Assembly (NCBI GenBank): GCA_038997305.1
Contig: JAWAZZ010000012.1
Coordinates: 1-20,061 of the forward strand
Source of the DNA: JAHLMO01 sp038997305
GTDB taxonomy: Archaea > Aenigmatarchaeota > Aenigmatarchaeia > CG10238-14 > SpSt-28
Direction: 5' to 3'
DNA length: 20,061 nucleotides
Shown: one piece after another, positions 6,979-15,144 of the stretch
How positions within the stretch are numbered: the stretch's first letter is position 1
How the letters are laid out: every line of letters begins with the position of its first letter
Position numbers and translations under genes: made by a program
Notes under the pieces: model-generated
Databases searched by the model: none
What the model saw: the letters and a program-made list of their open reading frames with translations, nothing else
What the model was told of the DNA's origin: nothing

Positions 6979-8340
6979 ATGGTAGATATAAAAATAGAAT
7001 TATCAGATAAAAAACTTTATCCTTTAATAGAAATAGTAAAGGATGAAAGATTTGGAAAAGATTTTCTTAGAGGTTTTAACTTTAAGATTTCTTATGAAAA
7101 TCAAAACCAAATAATATATGTTAGTTATTTAAGAAACGAAATGAAATTAGCTAGCAAAGTTTTGGATTTAATAAAAAACCTAAAGTTAAAAGAAGTTTGT
7201 ATAGATTTTTCAAATTTAAATTCTAAAAAGCTCTTTGTAGAAAGTTTATATTTGAGCGCTTATGAATTTGATAAATACAAATCCAAAAAGCAAAAAGAAG
7301 CTATAAAAATATATGCGTATGGTATGGATAAGTTAGAATTTATTGAGGCAAAAATAATTTCTAAAGCTGTATATATTGCTAGAGATTTAGGTAATGAACC
7401 TGCTAATGAATCTTATCCAGAAGCTTTTGTTAGAAAAGTTTATGAAATCTTTGAGGAAGAACCAAATGTTTTAATAGAAGTTCTGGATGAAAAAGATTTA
7501 GAAAGAGAAAATCTAAAAGGAATTTTATTAGTTGGAAATTCATCAATCCATAAACCAAGGCTTTTGATTCTTAAATATTTTGGATTAGAAAAAAATGTTA
7601 AACCTATAATGCTTGTTGGAAAGGGTGTTTGTTTTGATGCTGGTGGTATAAATGTTAAACCAGCTGAATATATGTATACGATGCATATAGATAAAAGTGG
7701 TGCAGCAAATGTTGTTGGAATTTTTTATGCGGTAGCAAAACTAAAAATACCTATAAATCTTATTGGCTTAATTCCTTTGGTTGAAAATGTTATTAGTGAA
7801 AATAGTATGAAACCTGGAGATATAGAAAAGATTGGAGATAAGTATGTTGAAATAGTTCATACAGATGCAGAAGGTAGGTTGATATTAGCAGATGCAATTC
7901 AATATGGAATTAAAAAGTTTGACCCAGAGATAATAGTAGATATGGCAACATTAACCGGTGCACAAATAGTAGCTTTAGGTTATAAAATTGCTGCTTTATA
8001 TTCTAATGATAACGAAATCGCAAAAGAGTTATTTAAAATAGGAAAAGAAATTAAAGAGTATGTTTGGAGAATGCCATTACCACCATTTTACAAAGAATTA
8101 ATAAAAAGCGAAAGAGCTGATATAAAAAACGTTCCTTCACCAAGCTCAAGAGAAGCAGGAAGTATTGTTGGTGCGATGTTTATTAAAGAGTTCGTTAGAA
8201 ATAAAAAATGGGTTCATTTAGATATTGCAGGTCCAGCGATATATCCTAAAAAGGAGGATTGGTTAAGCAAAGATGCAACAGGCTTTGGAGTAAGGTTAAT
8301 AATAAACTTTTTGCAAAGATATGGTAAAAGACTCTCTTAA
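6979..8340 (+). CDS. pepA: M17 family leucyl aminopeptidase
   Basis: This 453-residue protein is a cytosolic dinuclear-zinc leucyl aminopeptidase, which removes N-terminal residues from peptides and usually works as a hexamer. The catalytic domain has VGKGVCFDAGG (K215, D220), NVKP (K227), MHIDKSGA (D238) and HTDAEGRL (D296, E298, R300). These correspond to the metal ligands and catalytic Lys/Arg of the family. The usual N of NTDAEGR is H here. RDLGNEPAN at 135-143 is the family's typical link between the N-terminal macrodomain-like part and the catalytic domain. Length is near normal. The start ATG 6979 has TTTAAATATT about 25 nt upstream. The protein probably contributes to peptide recycling. 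Confidence 0.95.
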   Translation: MVDIKIELSDKKLYPLIEIVKDERFGKDFLRGFNFKISYENQNQIIYVSYLRNEMKLASKVLDLIKNLKLKEVCIDFSNLNSKKLFVESLYLSAYEFDKYKSKKQKEAIKIYAYGMDKLEFIEAKIISKAVYIARDLGNEPANESYPEAFVRKVYEIFEEEPNVLIEVLDEKDLERENLKGILLVGNSSIHKPRLLILKYFGLEKNVKPIMLVGKGVCFDAGGINVKPAEYMYTMHIDKSGAANVVGIFYAVAKLKIPINLIGLIPLVENVISENSMKPGDIEKIGDKYVEIVHTDAEGRLILADAIQYGIKKFDPEIIVDMATLTGAQIVALGYKIAALYSNDNEIAKELFKIGKEIKEYVWRMPLPPFYKELIKSERADIKNVPSPSSREAGSIVGAMFIKEFVRNKKWVHLDIAGPAIYPKKEDWLSKDATGFGVRLIINFLQRYGKRLS

Positions 8341-8371
8341 AAAACTAAAATATTAATTTTAGCAATACTTT

Positions 8372-10192
8372 ATGGAAGAGTTAGAAAAAATAAAGCTTGC
8401 GGATAAAATTTGCTTAGATACATCTATAATTATCGATAAATTCGTCAGCAAAAATATTGAAAAGTTTGAAAATCTCAAAGAAATAATAATTCCTATACCA
8501 GCTTTAGATGAGTTGCAAAATCAAGCATCGAAAGGAAGAAAAGAAGGAATAATAGGATTGAATGAAATAAAAGAGATTAGAGAAAGAGCAAGTGCTAAAG
8601 GTATATCTATAAAGTTTTTAGGCGAAAGACCTAGCTTAGAAGATATTAAATTGGCAAGAAGTGGAAGAATTGATGCATTAATAAGAGAGGTTGCAAAAAA
8701 AGAAAATGCATATCTATTGACTGCAGATTTTATCCAAGCATTGGTAGCTGAGGCAGAAGGAACAAAAGTAATATATATTAAAAGCGAAATGCCAAAAGAA
8801 AAATTAAAGTTTGAAGAATTTTTTGACGAAAATACTTTAAGTGTACATTTAAAAGAGAATGTTTATCCTTTGGCCAAAAGAGGTAAACCTGGAAATTGGG
8901 AATTAGTTAGATTAAGCGATAAAAAAATGAGTAGAGAAGAAATAGAAGAGATAATTAAAGAAATTGTTGATTATGCAAGAGTTAATGAAGATGCGTTTTT
9001 TGAAATAGTGAGAGATAGTGCATTAGTAATTCAACTAAGAAATTACAGAATTGCAATAGCAATGCCAAAATTTTCAGATGGCTATGAAGTTACTATAGTT
9101 AGACCTTTGGTTAAATTGAGTTTAGAAGATTATAAACCAAGCAAAAAACTGTTAGAAAGGTTAGAAAGAAAAGCAGAAGGAATAATAATTTGTGGTCCCC
9201 CGGGAAGTGGAAAATCAACCTTTTGCAGCTCTTTAATAGAATTTTATCTAAAAAAAGGAAAAATAGTAAAAACATTAGAAAGTCCTAGAGATTTGCAAGT
9301 TCCAGACGAAGTTACACAATATGGCCCATTGGAAAATTCTTTTGAAAAAACTGCTGATATTTTGCTATTAGTTAGACCTGATTATGTTGCTTTTGATGAA
9401 ATTAGAAAAACAAAGGATTTTGAAATATTTGCAGATTTAAGATTAGCTGGAATTGGAATGATAGGAGTAGTACATGCAAGCGAGCCAATAGACGCTATTC
9501 AAAGATTTTTAGCTAGATATGAATTGGGTATGCTTCCACATATAGTTGATACGATAATCTTTATAAAAGACGGAGAAATAAAAAAGATTTTAACATTAGA
9601 AATTAAAGTAAAAGTGCCTACTGGAATGACTGAAGAAGATTTAGCAAGACCTGTTGTAGAAGTCAGAGATTTTGAAACTGGAAAGTTAGAATACGAAATA
9701 TATTCCTATGGAGAAGAAAACGTTGTTGTACCTATAAAAGAGGAAAAGAGAAGTGCATTATATGAATTAGCGAAACAAAGGATAAAAGAGGTAATTAGCA
9801 AATTCGATCCTAATGCTCAAATAGAATTTTTGAGTGAAAACAGAGTTTTAATAAAGGTTGATAATGAAGTTTTGCCAAAAATTATTGGAAGAGAAGGAAA
9901 AACTATAAAAAAGATTGAAGAAATGTTAGGAATTTCTATAGATGTTGAACCTAAAACACCTTCTTTAGGAAAGAAGGTCGAATTTTTAATCTCTGAAAGT
10001 GGAAATTCTTTAATATTCAAATTCTTAGAAGATGTAAGCAAAAAATCTGTAAAATTTTATGTTAATGGAAAGTTTTTATTTTCTGCTAATGTTGGAAAAG
10101 ATAACACAATAAAGTTAAGTAAGGATTCTGATTTTGGTAAAGAAGTTCTTAAAGCAATAGTAAAAAAAGAAAAGATAGAAGCTTTTCTATAA
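8372..10192 (+). CDS. PIN domain-ATPase-KH protein (PilT-like, COG1855 type)
   Basis: This 606-residue protein combines three modules. Residues about 10-135 are a PIN nuclease-like domain with acidic residues D16 (LDTSII), E47, D101 and D119 (TADF). Residues about 250-420 are a PilT/VirB11-like secretion-type ATPase core with Walker A GPPGSGKST (275-283), a Walker B-like FDEIR (341-345) and an HAS segment near 368. Residues about 495-530 contain a KH RNA-binding motif (KIIGREGKTIKKIEEMLGI). The architecture is widespread in archaea, where an RNA-processing or quality-control role is suspected but not firmly established. It is not a pilus motor. Length is typical. Its stop overlaps the convergent peptidase-like gene by 6 nt. 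Confidence 0.93.
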   Translation: MEELEKIKLADKICLDTSIIIDKFVSKNIEKFENLKEIIIPIPALDELQNQASKGRKEGIIGLNEIKEIRERASAKGISIKFLGERPSLEDIKLARSGRIDALIREVAKKENAYLLTADFIQALVAEAEGTKVIYIKSEMPKEKLKFEEFFDENTLSVHLKENVYPLAKRGKPGNWELVRLSDKKMSREEIEEIIKEIVDYARVNEDAFFEIVRDSALVIQLRNYRIAIAMPKFSDGYEVTIVRPLVKLSLEDYKPSKKLLERLERKAEGIIICGPPGSGKSTFCSSLIEFYLKKGKIVKTLESPRDLQVPDEVTQYGPLENSFEKTADILLLVRPDYVAFDEIRKTKDFEIFADLRLAGIGMIGVVHASEPIDAIQRFLARYELGMLPHIVDTIIFIKDGEIKKILTLEIKVKVPTGMTEEDLARPVVEVRDFETGKLEYEIYSYGEENVVVPIKEEKRSALYELAKQRIKEVISKFDPNAQIEFLSENRVLIKVDNEVLPKIIGREGKTIKKIEEMLGISIDVEPKTPSLGKKVEFLISESGNSLIFKFLEDVSKKSVKFYVNGKFLFSANVGKDNTIKLSKDSDFGKEVLKAIVKKEKIEAFL

Positions 10193-11089
10193 ATTTCTTT
10201 TTCTAAGTTTGTTTAACACTTCATAATATCTGTCTCTTAATATGTCTTCCAAGACATCCTTACCTATTTTATCGACTAAATATAGCATTATAACACTTCC
10301 TACTACATAAGGTTCCTTTGCAAACTTATATAAAATCGAAATAGGTTTCTTTATTTTCTTAAAATTGGGTATTTTATTCTCAACTTTTTTTCTTATATGA
10401 GATTTACCAATGAGATCTAAATATTTCGAAAAGTTCACAAAGAAATAACTATAAAGCTCTGCACCATATAATAATGAAAAGATATCATCTCTTTTATCGT
10501 AGAGAAGCTTTTCTATTATAACATATGCGAAAACTTCTGCAAAACCTTCTTCTACTATTCTTTGATAATAGTTATCTGGATTGTATGTCCCTAAACTTCC
10601 GAAAATATTTCTGAGATGATGCCCATATTCATGGAGCGGTGATATTATAGATTTTATAGGATTAAAGATTTCTATACGTTTTTCTTCTATATTATATGCA
10701 GCAACGTGCTTTTTACTCATCTTCTTATCTTTGTAAACTTCTATTTCTGGAGTTGAAAGATTGTTTAATTTTAATAGTTGAGTGATATAAGGCATTGATT
10801 CTTCGATAACTTTTTTATAATGATCTACTATTTCATTTTCATCACTTTGTTGCTTCCTACTTATAAGTTCGTAAAACCCTTTGTATAATACAGAAGAAAC
10901 TTCTAAAGCGTAAAAATATAGGGACCATAAACTTGCTAATGAAAAATATTTTTCTTCTAACCATTTTTCATCTTCGAAAATAATCTTTTCTAGCTCATTG
11001 ACAAATTTTCTATATTTTTCATCTTCACTTTTAATAAGATTTTGTTCTCGAGGCTTATATAATTTTTTTATTAAATTTTTTACTCTCAT
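10187..11089 (-). CDS. HExxH metallopeptidase-like protein, copy A
   Basis: This 300-residue protein has a gluzincin-type zinc site: HEYGHH at 153-158 (HExxH) followed by EEGFAE at 180-185, whose Glu is the likely third ligand 25-30 residues downstream. No signal peptide or membrane segment is evident, so it may be cytosolic. It resembles the gene just upstream in layout: an N-terminal W-L-x-E-K-x-F-S segment (43-51), the zinc site, and a C-terminal PY-x-x-G-S/G-V-x-x-x-Y-L motif near 265-280. The two are probably diverged tandem duplicates. Its ATG overlaps the TGA of the upstream gene (ATGA). Substrate unknown. I cannot place it in a named peptidase family. Confidence 0.78.
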   Translation of the reverse strand: MRVKNLIKKLYKPREQNLIKSEDEKYRKFVNELEKIIFEDEKWLEEKYFSLASLWSLYFYALEVSSVLYKGFYELISRKQQSDENEIVDHYKKVIEESMPYITQLLKLNNLSTPEIEVYKDKKMSKKHVAAYNIEEKRIEIFNPIKSIISPLHEYGHHLRNIFGSLGTYNPDNYYQRIVEEGFAEVFAYVIIEKLLYDKRDDIFSLLYGAELYSYFFVNFSKYLDLIGKSHIRKKVENKIPNFKKIKKPISILYKFAKEPYVVGSVIMLYLVDKIGKDVLEDILRDRYYEVLNKLRKRNL

Positions 11090-11916
11090 GCTTTTATTTC
11101 CTTTAAGATATTTTCAAAATTACCTTTCAATAAGTCCCCTATAACTCTATTACCTATATGTTCCATAAGGTATGTTACCACAACTCCACCAATAGCATAT
11201 GGAGAAAAATAAAATTCTGGATCATTAATGCGTGAAGATAAATATTCTCCAAGTTCCTCATCAACTTCTTTAATTATTTTATCTTTTAAATCGTTTAAGA
11301 GTCTAATTAAATCAATATTATTATCATCAAAATTTAAAGCAATAAATACAGAAAGATGAAGCAACTCTCTCTCATTAACATCTATTATATTTCTAGGATA
11401 AATTTTATTGTCATTAACTTTTTTTAAACAATACAAAGATGTTGCCTCCGCGGTCGCTTCATCAAGAAAAAGATCAAGATGTTGAGAGCTAAGCCCAAAA
11501 TACATAAGGTAAAGATGTTTGGCTAAATGATGTCCGAATTCGTGTGGCAAATCAGAAATTCTAATGTAACCATTTTTTGGAAGAAATATAGTTTCAGAAG
11601 GTATTTTATAGGATGATATAATAAAGTTAGATAATTTTATTTTTGGATAAGGAATGTTATAATGTTCTAGACCATATGATTCGAGCATACAAGGTTTAAC
11701 AACTTCTATTATATCTTTCGAATATTCAATTAAATTTGGATTTGGTTTTCCTGGTTTTTGAATATAAATTATTTCGTAAAGAGGTGTATCTGGAAAGTAT
11801 TTCTTTTTAGTTTCTTCAATTTCGTCTAATGAAGAAAACAATTTCTCTACTAACCAATCTCTATCTTTTTTAATCCTTTCAATGACAGGATTTAATAATT
11901 CTTGTTCGATATCCAT
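11086..11916 (-). CDS. HExxH metallopeptidase-like protein, copy B
   Basis: This 276-residue protein carries HEFGHH at 125-130 and DEATAEA at 152-158, the same HExxH plus downstream Glu arrangement as its downstream neighbour. Its N-terminus DWLVEKLFSS (20-29) and C-terminal SPYAIGGVVVTYLMEHIG also match that neighbour, so I infer a tandem duplication followed by strong divergence. No export signal is visible. It is the first gene of the pair, which is coupled by a 4-nt overlap. It lies 72 nt downstream of the glutamate dehydrogenase stop on the same strand. A weak TATA-like AAGATAAAAAG lies about 19 nt before the start. The function could be proteolysis or a non-catalytic zinc protein. Confidence 0.77.
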   Translation of the reverse strand: MDIEQELLNPVIERIKKDRDWLVEKLFSSLDEIEETKKKYFPDTPLYEIIYIQKPGKPNPNLIEYSKDIIEVVKPCMLESYGLEHYNIPYPKIKLSNFIISSYKIPSETIFLPKNGYIRISDLPHEFGHHLAKHLYLMYFGLSSQHLDLFLDEATAEATSLYCLKKVNDNKIYPRNIIDVNERELLHLSVFIALNFDDNNIDLIRLLNDLKDKIIKEVDEELGEYLSSRINDPEFYFSPYAIGGVVVTYLMEHIGNRVIGDLLKGNFENILKEIKA

Positions 11917-11988
11917 AAACTATTCTTTTTATCTTTCATGATATCTGTTTTTTAATGTTTACTATTAAAGGTTATTAAAAATGCTAAA

Positions 11989-13230
11989 TTAAATATAACC
12001 TCTAACCTTAGCTGCTTTATATAATCTTTCAATAGCAACAGAAATTGCTGCATCTCTTAAACTGTTTAATCTCTCCTTTTCAAATTTATTAAAAACTTTT
12101 TCAAAAGATTTTGAAAGTATTTTTTCTAATTCTTTTCTGTTTTGCTCTTCATCCCAAAAATACCAATTAATATTTTGAACCCACTCTAAATATGAACCTA
12201 TAACTCCACCAGAATTTGCTAAAATATCTGGAACAATAATTCTATTATTCTTAACTAATCTTTCTTCAGCATCTATTTGAGTTGGATTATTAGCTGCTTC
12301 TACAATAATTTTTGCCTTAATTTTATTCCAATTGTTTAAAGTAATAACATTTTCAATTGCAGCAGGAATTAATATATCACAGTCAACATATAATGAATAG
12401 TTAGGATCTTCACTAATTTTTGCATTTTTGTAGCTTATAACTTTATCTGTTTGTTTTTTAACTTTTACAACTTCTTCTACATTCAATCCATTTTCGTTGT
12501 ATATTGTCCCGCTACTATCAGAAATGGCAACTATTTTTGCTCCAAATTTTTCTAACCAATATGCACTCCAATATCCAACGTTTCCAAAACCTTGAATAGA
12601 AACTCTTTTATTTTCAATGCCATCTAATATTTTTTCAGCTATTAATTTCGTAATATACGCAACTCCATAGCCTGTAGAATACTCTCTTATAGGATTTCCT
12701 AACATTTCTAGAGGTTTAGATGTAAATGTTGCAAAAGCACTATAACCTTTAATTTTTGAAATTTCATCTACCATCCAAGCAATTATTTGAGAATTTGTAC
12801 CTAAATCTGGTGCAGGTATATCAATCTCTTTATCTATTATTATACTCATTGCCCTTGCATATTCTCTGCTTAATCTTTCCAATTCTTCTTGAGTAAGTTC
12901 TTTAGGATTTGCTTTTATAGCACCCTTAGCACCTCCATATGGTAAATTTGCTAAGCTATTTTTCAATGTCATTATCATTGCTAACGCAATATCATCCTCT
13001 AATGTTACACTTTGATAAAATCTTATCCCTCCTTTATAAGGACCTAAAAAGTTATTGTGCTGAACTCTATAAGCTTCAAAAACTTTCAAACCTTTAGAGG
13101 TTTTTATTGGAATGTTTACATGCAAAATTCTTTGAGGTTTAAGTATTAATTCCTCAAAATCTTTGGGATAGTTGTTTATCTCAATTCCTTTTCTATATAT
13201 TTTTATTACATTTTCTAACATTGATGTCAT
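11989..13230 (-). CDS. gdhA: NAD(P)-dependent glutamate dehydrogenase
   Basis: This 413-residue hexameric-type enzyme interconverts glutamate and 2-oxoglutarate plus ammonia, linking amino-acid breakdown to carbon metabolism. The substrate domain shows GPYKGGIRF (K66), LKNSLANLPYGGAKG (K90 and catalytic K102) and IPAPDLGT (D142). The Rossmann domain shows the dinucleotide motif GFGNVG at 214-219. Length is normal for archaeal GDH. The coenzyme preference cannot be read with confidence. The annotated ATG at 13230 may not be the true start: Met4 (ATG at 13221) sits about 20 nt from a strong TTTATATAAA, so initiation there is also possible. The next genes on this strand are the two metallopeptidase-like proteins. 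Confidence 0.96.
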   Translation of the reverse strand: MTSMLENVIKIYRKGIEINNYPKDFEELILKPQRILHVNIPIKTSKGLKVFEAYRVQHNNFLGPYKGGIRFYQSVTLEDDIALAMIMTLKNSLANLPYGGAKGAIKANPKELTQEELERLSREYARAMSIIIDKEIDIPAPDLGTNSQIIAWMVDEISKIKGYSAFATFTSKPLEMLGNPIREYSTGYGVAYITKLIAEKILDGIENKRVSIQGFGNVGYWSAYWLEKFGAKIVAISDSSGTIYNENGLNVEEVVKVKKQTDKVISYKNAKISEDPNYSLYVDCDILIPAAIENVITLNNWNKIKAKIIVEAANNPTQIDAEERLVKNNRIIVPDILANSGGVIGSYLEWVQNINWYFWDEEQNRKELEKILSKSFEKVFNKFEKERLNSLRDAAISVAIERLYKAAKVRGYI

Positions 13231-13304
13231 AAATATTTTATATAAAAAATTTATCCTTTTCGGTTATTGAAACAATATATACTCCAGAAATACTTCTATT
13301 ATTT
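13231..13304. promoter_or_regulatory. Divergent promoter region, gdhA / DUF4143 ATPase
   Basis: The 74-nt gap holds CAATATATACT at about 13272-13282, centred about 28 nt before the plus-strand ATG at 13305. A TTTATATAAA block lies at about 13237-13246, facing gdhA. That block is only about 11 nt from the first gdhA ATG but about 20 nt from Met4. I see no other regulatory element such as an inverted repeat. Confidence 0.45.
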
Positions 13305-14555
13305 ATGGAGTACAATCCAAGAAAAATAGAAGAAAAATTGGAAAAATGGATAAATAGAGATGAAATTATAATTATTAGAGGACCAAGACAAGCAGGGAAA
13401 ACAACTCTATTACTTTATTTAAAAGAAAAATTAGAAAATGCAGAATATATAAGCTTTGAGGATTTCGAATGGAAAGAAGCTTTTGAAAAAAACATAAAAG
13501 AAACTTTAAAAAGATTAATAGAAAAGGGTAAGAAAAAAATTCTTTTACTAGATGAAGCACAATACGTTAAAGATATTGGTAGCAAGCTAAAATATATTTA
13601 CGATTTTCATAAAAAAGAATTAAAAATTATTGCAACCGGTTCTGGATCTTTTGATATAAAAGTTGAAATAGGAAAACATTTGGTTGGAAGAGCTGTTTAC
13701 TTCGAATTATTTCCATTAAGCTTCGAAGAATTTGTTTTATGGAAAGCAAGAGATTTATACAAAATTTTTAAGGATTATCTTAATTCGATTTTTGAGTTTT
13801 TACAAACTGGGAAATTTGATATCGAACCTATATTTGAAAAAGAATTTTATAGTTTAATGCAAGAATATATAATTTTTGGTTCTTTCCCTGCAATAGTTAA
13901 AGAAAATGATGAAAATATAAAAAAAGAGCTGCTAGAAAATTTAGTTAGAACATATTTGGAAAGAGATGTTTTTTATTTTCTTGGAATTAGAAATGTTGAA
14001 AAATTTAATAGTTTAATGAAAATTTTGAGTTTTAACATAGGAGGTTTATTAAATTTATCCTCTATTTCTCAAGATCTGAAAATTGATTACAAAACTTTAG
14101 AAAATTATTTAGAGATACTTTCGCAAACTTATATAATCTCTTTACTTTCTCCATTTCATAAAAATGTTGTTACTGAAATTAAGAAGTCTAAGAAAGTCTA
14201 TTTTATAGATACTGGGATAAGAAACTCTTTATTAAAAGATTTTAATAGTTTAGAAAATAGAGTAGATAGTGGAAAGCTTTTAGAAAATTTTATTTATATT
14301 CAACTAAAACATTATTTTGATAGGATTAATTTTTGGAGAACTACAGGAGGCAACGAAATAGATTTTATAGTTCAAAAAGATGATAGAATAATTCCAATAG
14401 AAGTTAAATTTAGAGAAAGTAAATTAAGCAAAGGATTTTTATATTTTCTTAAAGCTTATAAACCAAAAGTTAGCATAGTATTTACTTTAGGAAATTTTGG
14501 AATAAAAGAAATAAATAATACAAAAATTATTTTTATTCCCCATTATTTCATTTGA
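13305..14555 (+). CDS. AAA ATPase with C-terminal DUF4143 domain
   Basis: This 416-residue protein belongs to the large orphan ATP-binding family with an AAA_14-type core and a DUF4143 tail. Walker A is GPRQAGKTT (26-34), Walker B is ILLLDEAQ (79-86), and TGSGS (111-115) is the sensor region. The SFEEFVLW segment near 139-146 is typical. The C-terminus contains GGNEIDFIVQ and IPIEVKF (D353, E366, K368), the restriction-endonuclease-like fold signature of this family. The biological role is unknown. Such genes are frequent and mobile in archaea and often multicopy. It stands alone between two minus-strand blocks with its own TATA box, and its stop is 2 nt from the stop of the convergent gene. 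Confidence 0.93.
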   Translation: MEYNPRKIEEKLEKWINRDEIIIIRGPRQAGKTTLLLYLKEKLENAEYISFEDFEWKEAFEKNIKETLKRLIEKGKKKILLLDEAQYVKDIGSKLKYIYDFHKKELKIIATGSGSFDIKVEIGKHLVGRAVYFELFPLSFEEFVLWKARDLYKIFKDYLNSIFEFLQTGKFDIEPIFEKEFYSLMQEYIIFGSFPAIVKENDENIKKELLENLVRTYLERDVFYFLGIRNVEKFNSLMKILSFNIGGLLNLSSISQDLKIDYKTLENYLEILSQTYIISLLSPFHKNVVTEIKKSKKVYFIDTGIRNSLLKDFNSLENRVDSGKLLENFIYIQLKHYFDRINFWRTTGGNEIDFIVQKDDRIIPIEVKFRESKLSKGFLYFLKAYKPKVSIVFTLGNFGIKEINNTKIIFIPHYFI

Positions 14556-14557
14556 AT

Positions 14558-15142
14558 TCATAAGTAAACTAATTTTATTTTTGATTTAATTAAGTTAAAG
14601 TCTTTAACAAAAAAGCCTATGGCTCCATTTTCTAGAAAGTCTTCATAATCCCACACGTATTTAATATCTTTTTTAGTAAACAGAGAATAAAAAGTTAAAA
14701 CATTAGTATAATGAGTTATTATTACTATGTTTTTGTTTGATAAATTCTTTAAATATTTTATAATGAACTTTTTTGTTCTTCTAATAACTGAAATAATACT
14801 CTCTCCAAAAATAGGCCTATATTCACAATAATGTATTTTCTTACTTTTATATTCTAAAACTTTTTCTGCATTTTCTCCTAAAAGTTTATAAACACCTTCG
14901 TTTCTCTCTTTTAATAAAGAAGTTTTAAATATTTTCGCTTTAAATTTGAGTGAAATTGCTTTAGCTAAGAATAAGCACCTTTTAGTTGGTGAAGTAAATA
15001 CGATATCTAAATTATCATTCTTAATATTTTCTTTAATAAACTGAATTATATCGATGGTTTGTTTATAAGTGTCTTTCAATGGTTTATCGTTTTTCTTATC
15101 CCATATAGGATGTCTAAAGATAAAAACAAGTTTTCTTTTCAT
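14558..15142 (-). CDS. Histidine phosphatase superfamily protein
   Basis: This 194-residue protein looks like a phosphoglycerate-mutase-type histidine phosphatase. The phosphorylated His lies in FRHP (R10, H11); the usual RHG is RHP here. TSPTKRC supplies R55, KERNEG supplies the acidic residue E79, and ITHY supplies H144. These are the four catalytic-pocket residues in the right order. The substrate is unknown; members include small-molecule and sugar phosphatases as well as mutases. It is the last gene of the acylphosphatase, tgtA, phosphatase cluster, 2 nt after the tgtA stop, so it is probably co-transcribed. Confidence 0.85.
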   Translation of the reverse strand: MKRKLVFIFRHPIWDKKNDKPLKDTYKQTIDIIQFIKENIKNDNLDIVFTSPTKRCLFLAKAISLKFKAKIFKTSLLKERNEGVYKLLGENAEKVLEYKSKKIHYCEYRPIFGESIISVIRRTKKFIIKYLKNLSNKNIVIITHYTNVLTFYSLFTKKDIKYVWDYEDFLENGAIGFFVKDFNLIKSKIKLVYL

Positions 15143-15144
15143 TC

